Shown: in pieces, positions 15,635-23,823 of the stretch
Numbering within the stretch: the stretch's first letter is position 1
Layout of the letters: each line of letters starts with the position of its first letter
Assembly (NCBI GenBank): GCA_002381945.1
Contig: DFXY01000058.1
Span: 61,974-112,971, forward strand
DNA: 50,998 nucleotides
Direction: 5' to 3'
From: Bacteriovoracaceae bacterium UBA4096
Lineage (GTDB): Bacteria; Bdellovibrionota; Bacteriovoracia; Bacteriovoracales; Bacteriovoracaceae
Made by a program: the position numbers and the translations under genes
The notes under the pieces: model-generated
Told to the model about the DNA's origin: nothing
Seen by the model: the letters and a program-made list of their open reading frames with translations, nothing else
Database searches by the model: none

Positions 15635-17593
15635 TTAATATCCGTTACCCATACCGCCGACAGTTCCACCGAATCCACCGATTGTGCCGAATCCTCCACC
15701 GTATCCACCACCTATCATGCCCGGGAGAGGAGTCGAATAGCCAGGCGAATAGGGCATAAACGTTCCTTCCATGACTTGGTTAAGTCCAATCGAAAACATC
15801 GGTTGTTCAGCTTTGCCGGTGAATTCATGCCAGCTAAAGGGATTTTGAAAATGCACTAAGTGATTCGTAGAAACCTGTGATAACCATTGCATTGCCTTCC
15901 TCTGTTTCTCTGGAAGGCCAGGTAAGGTCATCAGGGCATTCATCTGATGAATGTTATCCAGGGTTTCTTTGCGGGACTTTCTGTTCAGGTTTTCAAAAGT
16001 TGGTGACCAGACGAGTTTTTCCTTATTCGCTATTCTCTTTTTAATTTCAATCAATGGGGCCGTATAAGCTTCATGATATGTTTTCGTCACTTCAAGTAAA
16101 CGTTTCTTTTCGGAAAGAGCTTCCTGGAAATGGTTCTTCTCCAGTTCATAAGTTTGTTTCGAAAAGCTATAACCCATCATCATTGGCATCAGCTCCCTGA
16201 GTTTGGCCATATCTTCGGGAGTAGGTTGGGAATTATAGTTAAACATCCCTTCCGCAGTAAACAAACTGGCAACTGAGGCATATTGAGGATCATTGAGAAG
16301 CTTATCTTTTTCGGCCGCTATTTTGTCCAGTTTTTCCTTCTCCTGAGCAAGGTACCCTTCGGGATCTTTTTCCATCAGTTGTACTTTGTCAGAGAGAGTC
16401 TTGATAATCTCGTCTTGTTTTTTTTGATAGTCCTCCATACCTTTTTCAATGGCAGCTAAGTCCAATTCCGAAATAATTGATTCAGCCTTTTGAAGGTCAT
16501 CCTTGTAATATGAGGCAAAGCTTTCTTTGACTCCTTCATAAAAAAGAAGGTTGAAAACATTGTTGGTATTGACTCCATTCTCAGGACCAATAATGGCATT
16601 ACAGTGTTCCAGTCTGCGGGCCTGTATATATAACTGCCTGATCTCGCCGGTAGCTGTGTTGCTAGGTGGATCCATTTCTCCGGATTCATACTTGGCCATG
16701 GCCTTAACAATGGCTTCCATTTCAGGCTTTTTCTTCTCACATTCTTTCATGTCAAAAGGTCTGAACTTTTTTGAGCCGCCATCTGCGCCGTAATAGAATT
16801 CGTTATTTTCATCACAGTCCAGGTACATGGCCGCGTGCAATTGATTTAAGCTTTTGATATTGGCCTTGGTATAAGACAGCAGCTTTTTTTCATCAGCGTT
16901 TTTTAGAAGATCTTTTTCTTTTAGCAGGATATCGGAAAGATACTCATGGCCTTGAGGACGATCGGCAAGAGGAGCTGACCCATCGTAGCCGGCAATGAGA
17001 CGTGCCTTTGGAAAGATTTTTTTCCAGGCGTAAATTTCATTTTGCACACCTGTATAACATCCCAATAAAAGTACTGAGGAAACTTCATTGATGTCCTGAT
17101 ATTCACCGATCATTTCCGCCAATTGAAATCGGTCAAAACCACCTTTATTTCCACCAAAGGAGCCTCCGCCATCATGTCCTGAGATAGTGAAGTTTTTAAG
17201 TTTACCCTTCTTCTCTTTAATTTGAGAAAGTGCTTCTTTTATTCCTTCTTCAATGCTTGGTTGGTCCATTTTGAATTTATCTAGTTTGTTTACAGTTGCA
17301 TATAATTCCTGTTCCAGCGAACTACAATCTTTTCCGGTCTTGGAGCAGCGATCAAACTTTTTTTGGCTTTCATTTAAGGCACTGGTGTACTTTGAATATT
17401 CTTGATAGTTTTTTGGAACAATGACGAGTTTTTCTCCTCTTTCACAAGCCGCTTTCTCAGAGGTTTTGATTTCTAGCTCAGAGTTATTGGTGTCAACAAA
17501 AAGCATGACTTTGCTATCATCAATTTTTTTGTTACAGCTGGCCTCAGCAACGAAAGGAAGTGAGAGTGCAAGACAATAGATAATATGCTTCAT
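15635..17593 (-). CDS. Secreted protein with clan CD (caspase/CHAT-like) His/Cys motif
   Basis: 652 residues. A signal peptide ends near VAEASC (residue 20). Residues 28-230 resemble a caspase/CHAT fold: strand then ISGHDGGGSFGG with His140, strand SSVLLLGCYTGV with Cys179, then LIAGYDGSAPLAD, which parallels the substrate-pocket strand after the catalytic Cys in CHAT proteins. The H-then-hydrophobic-strand-then-C spacing of 39 residues is normal for that clan. A long charged helical, coiled-coil-like region spans about 380-450. The C-terminal 25 residues are Gly-rich (GGGYGGGFGTIGG). It is two bases downstream of a second secreted gene. Fold and peptidase activity are inferences; the coding frame is certain. 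Confidence 0.75.
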   Translation of the reverse strand: MKHIIYCLALSLPFVAEASCNKKIDDSKVMLFVDTNNSELEIKTSEKAACERGEKLVIVPKNYQEYSKYTSALNESQKKFDRCSKTGKDCSSLEQELYATVNKLDKFKMDQPSIEEGIKEALSQIKEKKGKLKNFTISGHDGGGSFGGNKGGFDRFQLAEMIGEYQDINEVSSVLLLGCYTGVQNEIYAWKKIFPKARLIAGYDGSAPLADRPQGHEYLSDILLKEKDLLKNADEKKLLSYTKANIKSLNQLHAAMYLDCDENNEFYYGADGGSKKFRPFDMKECEKKKPEMEAIVKAMAKYESGEMDPPSNTATGEIRQLYIQARRLEHCNAIIGPENGVNTNNVFNLLFYEGVKESFASYYKDDLQKAESIISELDLAAIEKGMEDYQKKQDEIIKTLSDKVQLMEKDPEGYLAQEKEKLDKIAAEKDKLLNDPQYASVASLFTAEGMFNYNSQPTPEDMAKLRELMPMMMGYSFSKQTYELEKNHFQEALSEKKRLLEVTKTYHEAYTAPLIEIKKRIANKEKLVWSPTFENLNRKSRKETLDNIHQMNALMTLPGLPEKQRKAMQWLSQVSTNHLVHFQNPFSWHEFTGKAEQPMFSIGLNQVMEGTFMPYSPGYSTPLPGMIGGGYGGGFGTIGGFGGTVGGMGNGY

Positions 17594-17595
17594 GG

Positions 17596-17925
17596 TTATC
17601 TCTGTTTTTTTAGAAATTTCAGATCTTTGATTTTTAATTCAGGATATTTTTTTCTTAATTGAGAAATGGTTTTAGACTTTAGATCCATGTAAAAGATGTC
17701 TTTTTTAAGTTCATCCCAGTTTTTTATTTCAGGTATACCTGCCAAAGCCTCTTCTCTTATATCTCGATCAGGAAGAGAGCTGACATGGGTACTGCCTCTA
17801 CGCACATTAAAATTCCGCTCAAGTTCTTTTCCATCGATGTCCTCATCGAGTAAGAGGACTTCCGCTTTCTGGGCCCACACTTGCTGGAAGGAACATAATA
17901 GAAAAAGAGAAAGGAGGAGTTTCAT
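17596..17925 (-). CDS. Small secreted protein co-transcribed with the caspase-like gene
   Basis: 109 residues. AAGGAAG precedes the ATG. A clear signal peptide (MKLLLSLFLLCSFQQVWAQ) is followed by a charged mature domain of 90 residues with no cysteines, ending in a very basic tail (KYPELKIKDLKFLKKQR). I recognise no family. Only two bases separate it from the caspase-like gene, so the two are probably one operon and may work together, for example as inhibitor, substrate or partner; that is inference. Confidence 0.72.
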   Translation of the reverse strand: MKLLLSLFLLCSFQQVWAQKAEVLLLDEDIDGKELERNFNVRRGSTHVSSLPDRDIREEALAGIPEIKNWDELKKDIFYMDLKSKTISQLRKKYPELKIKDLKFLKKQR

Positions 17926-18011
17926 GAAGCTTCCTTTAAAAAAGTATTCAAAGGATAGTATCGGTAAAAATCAGATTGGGATTAGAAGGTGAGTGTTATT
18001 GTCGGATAAAT

Positions 18012-18053
18012 AAAAAAAGGGACCTCACGCATCCGGCGCTAGTCCCTTTTTTA
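18012..18053 (-). terminator. Terminator of the 18071 gene
   Basis: AAAAAAAGGGAC / GTCCCTTTTTT enclosing an 18-base loop. Read on the minus strand it ends in a run of seven T, just after the stop of the leftward gene at 18071. Confidence 0.82.
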
Positions 18054-18070
18054 CAGGGGGTATACCACTA

Positions 18071-18460
18071 TCAGACAGAGTGACAATTGAGGGGGTATGT
18101 CATCTCATGCCCTTTAGGGGACGTAATTGAAAGGTAGTCATTAACATCTGAGAATGCATTGGCATTCTGGACGTTAATCCGATGTTTGTTGCCATCGATA
18201 TAAAGCGTTTTAGAAAAACCCAGATGTTTTTTATGAGTTCTTACTGACTCAGCTTCAATAGAAGAAATGGAACGGCTGACGCCCATTTCATCTTCTTTGT
18301 GAAAAGAGATTCTTTCGTTCTCGATAGTGAAAGTTTTTTCACCAAAAGCGGTTGAGCAAACGATTGCTCCGGTTGAAGCATGTGAACTAAAGGCATGGAT
18401 CATTAAAATAAGACCAAAAAATCCGAGAACGGTTGAAAGTGATAGTGTTTTTGTTTTCAT
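18071..18460 (-). CDS. Small exported protein of unknown function
   Basis: 129 residues. The N-terminal hydrophobic segment (LSTVLGFFGLILMIHAFSSHASTGA) reads as a signal peptide, though the charged start is long and a membrane anchor is possible. The mature part holds two cysteines (IVCSTAF and the penultimate PLNCHSV) that could close a disulfide across the domain. AGGGGG precedes the ATG. It forms its own transcription unit with a terminator downstream. No family recognised. Confidence 0.7.
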   Translation of the reverse strand: MKTKTLSLSTVLGFFGLILMIHAFSSHASTGAIVCSTAFGEKTFTIENERISFHKEDEMGVSRSISSIEAESVRTHKKHLGFSKTLYIDGNKHRINVQNANAFSDVNDYLSITSPKGHEMTYPLNCHSV

Positions 18461-18630
18461 GTTTTCCCCCTGTTATTTAAAAAAATGACTTCATCCTGCA
18501 GTCATCCCTCGTAGCTTCCTTATTACAAGTCGGATGCCAAAATAAGACCATTGAATTCAAGGGGTTAGAGAGGAGGAGGCACCTTCTTCTTCGACAGTTG
18601 TCTATTCTCTAGTCACTTTTCAATTCAGAT

Positions 18631-18636
18631 TATATT
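18631..18636 (+). promoter_or_regulatory. Possible -10 (TATATT) for the LysR-type gene
   Basis: TATATT ends ten bases before the ATG at 18647, giving a predicted start four bases ahead of the codon. The gene has no Shine-Dalgarno. No good -35 is seen. Confidence 0.35.
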
Positions 18637-18646
18637 CTGATGATCT

Positions 18647-19525
18647 ATGGTTCCTTTAAATTACAACCAGCTTTATTACTTCTATAAAATTGCTGAACTG
18701 GGCTCTATTGCCTTGGCGTCTAAGAATGTCCTGATTAGTTCTCCCGCCCTTTCTATGCAGCTCAAAGAGCTGGAAGAAAGTTTGGGAACCCCTTTGTTTG
18801 CTCGAGTGGGAAAAAGATTAGTTTTAACGGAAGCTGGCACCATCGTTTATGAGTATGCCCGGGATATTTTCAAACTTGGCTTTGAACTCAAAGACACCCT
18901 GGCCGATCGAAGCCATGGAAAAGAGCGCACCCGGATTGAAATCGGTTGCCAGGATTCCATTTCCAAAAATGTGGCCGATCAGCTGCTTACTTTTTTAATT
19001 GAAAAAAAGGCATGTAAAGTCATTTTAAGAGAAGGAAACCGCGAAGAACTGCTTCGGATGCAAAACGAATTCAAGTTGGATTTGATATTAACCAATTCTG
19101 TTCCCCAGGTGAAAGATTCCTCAATTTTTGAAACAAAACTACTGTGCCGGGAAGAACTTATTATTGTCGGTCATCCTAAATTCAAGGGTCTTAAAAAGCT
19201 CAGAGAGGCCCCTTTTATTCTTCCGACATATGATTCTTCTTCCAGACAAAAACTGGATCTGTACTTCAAAGAAAATAATATCATGATTGATGTGATCGCT
19301 GAGGTAGAGGATAAAGCAACTGAAATTGATCTTGCGTTGAATGGCAACGGCTTGATTGCTGTTATGAAAAGTAATGTAATTAAATTCCTCAAGGATAAGA
19401 CTCTCATCGAAGTTGCTACTTTAAACCAGCTCCAGGAAGAAGTCTGGATGATTGTTGGGAAACGGAAACTGCTGAATCCACTTGCCTTGTTTGCAATGAA
19501 GAATTTTACTCTGTCACATAAGTAA
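18647..19525 (+). CDS. LysR-family transcriptional regulator (NhaR-like)
   Basis: 292 residues. The N-terminal winged helix-turn-helix (residues 5-62, NYNQLYYFYKIAELGSIALA ... FARVGKRLVLTEAG) is followed by a periplasmic-binding-protein-like effector domain. The opening MVPLNYNQLYYFYKIAE and the helix SSPALSMQLKELEESLG closely resemble NhaR, the regulator of Na+/H+ antiport, but no nhaA-type target lies nearby. LysR regulators usually act on divergent neighbours; here the divergent gene is the small exported protein at 18071. No ribosome site precedes the ATG. Confidence 0.88.
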   Translation: MVPLNYNQLYYFYKIAELGSIALASKNVLISSPALSMQLKELEESLGTPLFARVGKRLVLTEAGTIVYEYARDIFKLGFELKDTLADRSHGKERTRIEIGCQDSISKNVADQLLTFLIEKKACKVILREGNREELLRMQNEFKLDLILTNSVPQVKDSSIFETKLLCREELIIVGHPKFKGLKKLREAPFILPTYDSSSRQKLDLYFKENNIMIDVIAEVEDKATEIDLALNGNGLIAVMKSNVIKFLKDKTLIEVATLNQLQEEVWMIVGKRKLLNPLALFAMKNFTLSHK

Positions 19526-19617
19526 GCCTTACTTAAGTCACCCTTCAATTTTACTGAATATATTAAAGAACTATATCTTTGTACTATTGATTCATGGCTA
19601 ATAGAAAGGAGTTCACT

Positions 19618-19947
19618 ATGCAAGTCCAAGTTCATTATCAAGGATTAGACAATTCTCCGTGGATGGATCAGTTCATTAACAGTCGATTGTCCAAACTTAA
19701 TCGGTATCTTAACAATGCGGCAGCTATCCAAATTCATTTAAAGTTGGAAAATAAGCATTACATCACTAGTCTTGCCATCCATAACATGAATCAGGATTAT
19801 GCATTTACAGGTGAAGGCCAGAATTTATACGAATCATTTTCTGTGGCCATGGAGAAAGCTGGCCGATCCTTAGGTGAGCATAAACGTAAAATTAAGGATA
19901 AAATCAATAAAAGATACTTTTCACTTAAAACTTCTGAAGTCGCTTAA
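19618..19947 (+). CDS. hpf: Ribosome hibernation promoting factor, short form (HPF/RaiA family)
   Basis: 109 residues from the ATG at 19618, which has AAAGGAG seven bases upstream; the frame extends 24 bases further but without a site. The beta-alpha-beta-beta-beta-alpha pattern of the S30AE/sigma-54 modulation family is present (HYQGLDNSPWMDQFINSRLS at the start, EGQNLYESFSVAMEKAGRSL, then a basic C-terminal helix HKRKIKDKINKR). Such proteins bind the 30S decoding region in stationary phase. It lacks the long-form C-terminal dimerisation domain, so it matches short HPF or YfiA. A hairpin follows the stop. Confidence 0.85.
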   Translation: MQVQVHYQGLDNSPWMDQFINSRLSKLNRYLNNAAAIQIHLKLENKHYITSLAIHNMNQDYAFTGEGQNLYESFSVAMEKAGRSLGEHKRKIKDKINKRYFSLKTSEVA

Positions 19948-19958
19948 TCTTACTTATG

Positions 19959-19982
19959 GTTGCTCCTTTTACAAGGAGCAAC
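19959..19982 (+). terminator. Hairpin after hpf
   Basis: Ten-base-pair perfect stem GTTGCTCCTT / AAGGAGCAAC with a four-base loop. The following sequence TACTTATAG is only modestly T-rich, so termination strength is uncertain. It abuts the stop codon of the convergent gene. Confidence 0.6.
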
Positions 19983-20716
19983 TACTTATAGTTTTCAATC
20001 AAATTATTTACCGCTTTCAATTCTGAAGTAAAATTTTCTTCCAACTGTCTTAAGTCACCAACGGGTTTTTTAATGGCCCATAGGTTATAGGTTATAACCA
20101 GGGTTTTATTTTCTTTTAAAGGAATGTAGGAGGAAGCTGAAATAGCACCTTCAGCAAACTTTGAAAAATGAGTTTTCTCAGTAAACTTAATGGTCGTTGC
20201 ACCTTGAGAAATGACGTCGAGTTTCTTGGCCGCAGAAACGGCCCGAATCACTTTTGAATTGGGCAATGTACTTACATCATCAGCATCAAAAAAAGATTGC
20301 ATCTTATAAGTAACCTTATCTTCTCCCGGTATAGTAATGAAAAAAGTATCTTGTCCGCTTTTTTTAACTTTTTGTTCTCCCATGATGAAAGCTACAAATT
20401 TCTCATCAGTCATTTGTTTATCATCGAAAAAGCCTACCGGTCGGTTTACTACCGATACAGACTTATTAACAATCATCATGACATTACTTTCTTGTATCAA
20501 AGAGAGGGAATCCAGATCAAATAATTCAGGATACTTCACCACGAGTTTGCGCGGAGATAGTACTTTAAAGAAATAATGAATCTCACCTTTCATGAGATCC
20601 TCACTTTTAACGGGAAAATTTATTTCTTTTTGCTCAACAACCTTGGCATACAGAGGGATAGAGATGATAAGATTGAGCCCCAGAACGAATAAAAATTTTG
20701 AAATTGTAAGAATCAT
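19982..20716 (-). CDS. Exported protein of unknown function
   Basis: 244 residues from the ATG at 20716, chosen because it starts a normal signal peptide (MILTISKFLFVLGLNLIISI ... LYAK). The mature domain of about 220 residues is rich in beta strands and lacks cysteines. I see no catalytic motif or known domain. It sits alone between hpf and def, convergent with hpf. Confidence 0.65.
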   Translation of the reverse strand: MILTISKFLFVLGLNLIISIPLYAKVVEQKEINFPVKSEDLMKGEIHYFFKVLSPRKLVVKYPELFDLDSLSLIQESNVMMIVNKSVSVVNRPVGFFDDKQMTDEKFVAFIMGEQKVKKSGQDTFFITIPGEDKVTYKMQSFFDADDVSTLPNSKVIRAVSAAKKLDVISQGATTIKFTEKTHFSKFAEGAISASSYIPLKENKTLVITYNLWAIKKPVGDLRQLEENFTSELKAVNNLIENYK

Positions 20717-20812
20717 ATTAATATACCTTTGTTCGATCATACTTATCGGATATTGACAGGTGAACATGAGTAAAAAGCTAAGTTTTAAGCAAAATTTGCC
20801 TAAGGTGCACGT

Positions 20813-21352
20813 ATGATTCGGCCAATATGCCGTATGGGCAATCCGATTTTAAGGAAAAAATCGCTGGAAGTGCCTAAAACCTTTCTAAAGACTGATGAAT
20901 TTAATCGGATACATCAGGATCTTCATGATTCTATGAAGCATTATGGAGGTATAGGCATTGCTGCGCCTCAAATTGGTATAGAGTGGCAGATTGCTCTAAT
21001 TGAGCTCATAGGCTTTAACCGTTATGGGGAGGAAGTTAATCTGCCCCTTACGACCTTCATAAATCCACGCATTGAATATTTAACACAAGATATGCAAGGA
21101 TTTTGGGAAGGTTGCCTCTCAGTTCCCGGGCTCCGCGGCTTTGTAGAACGTCCTAAAAAAATCCGCGTGAGTTATATGAATGAAAAAGGTGAAGACAAAC
21201 AAATTATAGCCGAAGGCTTTCTTGCGACTGTACTTCAGCATGAACTGGATCATCTGGATGGTGTTCTTTACGTAGATAAGGTAAAAGATCCTAAACTCTT
21301 ATCTTATCAGGAAGAATTCGAAGAATTCATTCAGGAGCGGCCAATACCGTGA
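20813..21352 (+). CDS. def: Peptide deformylase
   Basis: 179 residues. The three deformylase motifs are intact: GIGIAAPQIG (about 46-55), EGCLSVPG with metal ligand Cys101, and QHELDHLDG with His143, Glu144 and His147. It removes the formyl group from nascent-chain methionine. AAGGTG precedes the ATG. Its stop overlaps the GTG start of the MATE gene (GTGA), an unusual partner; def is more often with fmt or gmk. Confidence 0.96.
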   Translation: MIRPICRMGNPILRKKSLEVPKTFLKTDEFNRIHQDLHDSMKHYGGIGIAAPQIGIEWQIALIELIGFNRYGEEVNLPLTTFINPRIEYLTQDMQGFWEGCLSVPGLRGFVERPKKIRVSYMNEKGEDKQIIAEGFLATVLQHELDHLDGVLYVDKVKDPKLLSYQEEFEEFIQERPIP

Positions 21353-22677
21353 CAATTAATGCTCCCACCAAAAGCTTGGCCCTAAAAGAACTTTTAATAT
21401 TTTCTCTTCCCATAATCTTTGGCCATCTTGGTATCATGCTAATTGGAACCGGGGATATGATCATTGCTGGACGGTACTCAAGAGAGTGTCTGGCCGCTAT
21501 TGGTTTGGCGATCGCAATTGCTAACCCCATTATGATTTCGTTGCTGGGATTTCAATTCTCCATTTCTCCTTTACTCGCTCAAAAGAGAGGCAATGGAGAG
21601 AAAATTGATGATTATTTCTGGACCATTATGTTCTATAGCGTGCTGGTCTCAGTTGTTTCATGTGGTCTGACTTACTTAAGTATTTATCTTGTTCCCTGGC
21701 TTAACTATGGTAAAGATCTGAATGCCATCATTGTAGAATATCTACTTATCACAAGCTTTTCAGCTTTTGGACTTTGTCTATATCAGGGCCTCAAAGAATT
21801 TTATCAGTCTCAAGAAAAAACGATGGCGGCCAATATTATTGCCCTGGTTGCTGTGGGAGTTAACTTACTTTTTAATTACGCTTTTGTTTTTGGAAAATTA
21901 GGAATGCCTGAATTAAAGGAAGCTGGACTGGCCTGGGCCAGTCTAGGAGTCAGAGCGTTCATGGCCATATCTTTGCTTTTATTAACCACCAGATATTGGT
22001 CCTCTTCAAAGAAAATACATTGGGGTTTTATAAAAGAGATGTCTAAGCTTGGAGGTCCAATTAGTTTGACTCTCTTTTTTGAAATCATGGCCTTTTGTTC
22101 AGTAACTTTATTTGTAGGAAAATTTGCCGAGATACAAACCGCTGCTAATAATCTGGCACTGAATATTGGATCTCTTTCTTTTATGATCCCGCTTTCCATC
22201 TCTGCCGCAGTAGGAGTTAAAGTTGGTCATGCTTATGGAGAAAGAAATTTTCATTCCATTTTTACCTATAGTCAGGTGAGTCTATTTGTTTCTTTTTGTT
22301 TTACTTTCTTAATGGGATGTTTGTTTTACTTTTTTCCTCACGCAGTAATTTCTCTTTATACTGATGATGTCCTGGTAATTGACTGGGGTAAAAAATTACT
22401 TTTCTGGGTGGCCTGCTTTCAATTATTCGATGGTGCTCAAGTGACTATCGCCGGTATTTTGCGTGGACTCTCGATCACAAAAGCTCCTTCCTATGCCATA
22501 TTCTTCGGTTATTGGATGATTGGAATCCCTTTAGGGTACTATCTTGGATTTTATGCTGGGCTTGAAGCTCAGGGGTTCTGGATTGGCCTGGCAATCTCTT
22601 TGGCGGTCGTGGCCGTTATGTTGGGAATGATACTTAGAAAAAAATTCGAGGCCTTCAAAGTTGAAGGCCTCGGGTAA
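21349..22677 (+). CDS. MATE-family multidrug efflux transporter
   Basis: 442 residues with about twelve membrane helices in two homologous halves, the MATE architecture. Typical motifs include the N-terminal SLPIIFGHLGIMLIGTGDMI and the equivalent in the second half (GGPISLTLFFEIMAFCSVTL). These proteins export cationic compounds with Na+ or H+ antiport, or flippase substrates in related branches. It starts with GTG overlapping the def stop by four bases, so it depends on def translation. The last ten codons contain a perfect 12-bp inverted repeat that terminates the opposing gene. Confidence 0.9.
   Translation: MTINAPTKSLALKELLIFSLPIIFGHLGIMLIGTGDMIIAGRYSRECLAAIGLAIAIANPIMISLLGFQFSISPLLAQKRGNGEKIDDYFWTIMFYSVLVSVVSCGLTYLSIYLVPWLNYGKDLNAIIVEYLLITSFSAFGLCLYQGLKEFYQSQEKTMAANIIALVAVGVNLLFNYAFVFGKLGMPELKEAGLAWASLGVRAFMAISLLLLTTRYWSSSKKIHWGFIKEMSKLGGPISLTLFFEIMAFCSVTLFVGKFAEIQTAANNLALNIGSLSFMIPLSISAAVGVKVGHAYGERNFHSIFTYSQVSLFVSFCFTFLMGCLFYFFPHAVISLYTDDVLVIDWGKKLLFWVACFQLFDGAQVTIAGILRGLSITKAPSYAIFFGYWMIGIPLGYYLGFYAGLEAQGFWIGLAISLAVVAVMLGMILRKKFEAFKVEGLG
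22638..22672 (-). terminator. Terminator of the 22680 gene, embedded in the MATE coding sequence
   Basis: CGAGGCCTTCAA / TTGAAGGCCTCG is a perfect 12-bp stem with a two-base centre. Read on the minus strand it is followed by AATTTTTTT, a textbook intrinsic terminator. It lies entirely inside the final codons of the convergent MATE gene. Confidence 0.88.
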
Positions 22678-22679
22678 AA

Positions 22680-23171
22680 TTACATGAAAAAATCGCCGTT
22701 GCCGTTAACATGAGTGTGGCTGCACTCATACTTTAATACCCCGCCAAAAATTCCAAAAAGCGGCCTTAACCAGAATTTTTGAGAATAAATCTTATGTGAT
22801 TTAGGAACAACCGCCGCAACTAATTCCTTAGAAGGAACTTTACGTAAAACTGTTCTGACTCTGAATTCACCATTCTCGTTGAGGTTAGAGTAGCTATAAC
22901 CTTCCTCTTGACCTTCATAATGAGTGTAAGGATGGACATACCAGCGGTTAGTCTTCACATAAAAAATGACCTTGAACTTCTCGTAAGCATCAGTGGGAAG
23001 TCCTGTTACGCGTCCTTTAATGTGGGAATCTTTCACAATCTCTTCAACGGTAACAACCGCGCTTCGGCACTCATTTTTATATTCACGAAGAACCGCTCTT
23101 GCTTCCGATTTCCAGTTTGCCAGCGCCCCGGTTGAGGAAAGCAAAGTCGCCAGTAAAATAATACTTTTCAT
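22680..23171 (-). CDS. Secreted protein of unknown function
   Basis: 163 residues. AAGGAG precedes the ATG. Signal peptide MKSIILLATLLSSTGALAN, then a domain with two cysteines (NECRSA and YECSHTH) and many aromatic residues (VKTNRWYVHPYTHYEGQ). It ends in a His/Asn-rich tail. No domain recognised. It is convergent with the MATE gene with only two bases between stops. Confidence 0.7.
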   Translation of the reverse strand: MKSIILLATLLSSTGALANWKSEARAVLREYKNECRSAVVTVEEIVKDSHIKGRVTGLPTDAYEKFKVIFYVKTNRWYVHPYTHYEGQEEGYSYSNLNENGEFRVRTVLRKVPSKELVAAVVPKSHKIYSQKFWLRPLFGIFGGVLKYECSHTHVNGNGDFFM

Positions 23172-23277
23172 ATAAACTCCTTTTGAGGATATATTTTATT
23201 CTCCTCGTAATGTGCGATGCTTACAATCGGGTGATAAATTTGCCCGAATAGTTGATTAAATTATTCAGGAAAGCCTT

Positions 23278-23712
23278 ATGAATTGTCCTTTATGTACCCG
23301 AGTGTCTCATACGCTAGAAAACCAGTATCCCTATCTCATCTTTGAATTTGAAAATTCTTATCTGTATCTAGGGGAACATCAGTTTTATCGTGGCTACTCT
23401 GTGTTGGTTACCAAGGAACACTTTCGGGAGATGACGGACCTGCCAGAAGTTAAACGGGAGGCCCTGTTTAAAGAAATGATGAAGGCCCACCTGGCCCTGG
23501 AAAAAGTATTTCGTCCAAAAAAAATGAATATGTGTAGTTTAGGGAATGTTGTCGATCATGTGCATTGGCATTTCTTTCCGCGTTATGCAAATGATCCTGA
23601 TTTTAAAAATCCACCATGGCTACAGATGCACCTCTTTGATAGTGCCAAAGTGTCTCCACAAGAGCGGGATGAACTTATCAAAATCATAAAGGCCCAACTG
23701 CTTTCACTGTAA
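23278..23712 (+). CDS. HIT-family nucleotide-binding hydrolase
   Basis: 144 residues. The histidine triad is DHVHWHFFPRY (H-x-H-x-H), with the upstream strand CSLGNVVDHVHWHF typical of HIT proteins. The N-terminal MNCPLCTR carries a CxxC. Members hydrolyse nucleotide phosphoramidates, or act on dinucleoside polyphosphates as FHIT/Ap4A-type enzymes. AGGAAAG precedes the start. It stands alone; substrate not determinable. Confidence 0.88.
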   Translation: MNCPLCTRVSHTLENQYPYLIFEFENSYLYLGEHQFYRGYSVLVTKEHFREMTDLPEVKREALFKEMMKAHLALEKVFRPKKMNMCSLGNVVDHVHWHFFPRYANDPDFKNPPWLQMHLFDSAKVSPQERDELIKIIKAQLLSL

Positions 23713-23823
23713 GCCTCTGTTAGAATTTCATTAAGAGTTGCCTTGAGCTTAAATAAAGATTGCCAATTAAGTGGTGGCATCTTTCAATCTAAGGGAAAAA
23801 AAACTTTCAACATGGATGTGTAA

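Noticed and set aside
18647..19525. NhaR as a firm gene name
   Set aside because: The N-terminus resembles NhaR, but LysR proteins are alike by eye and no antiporter gene is adjacent.
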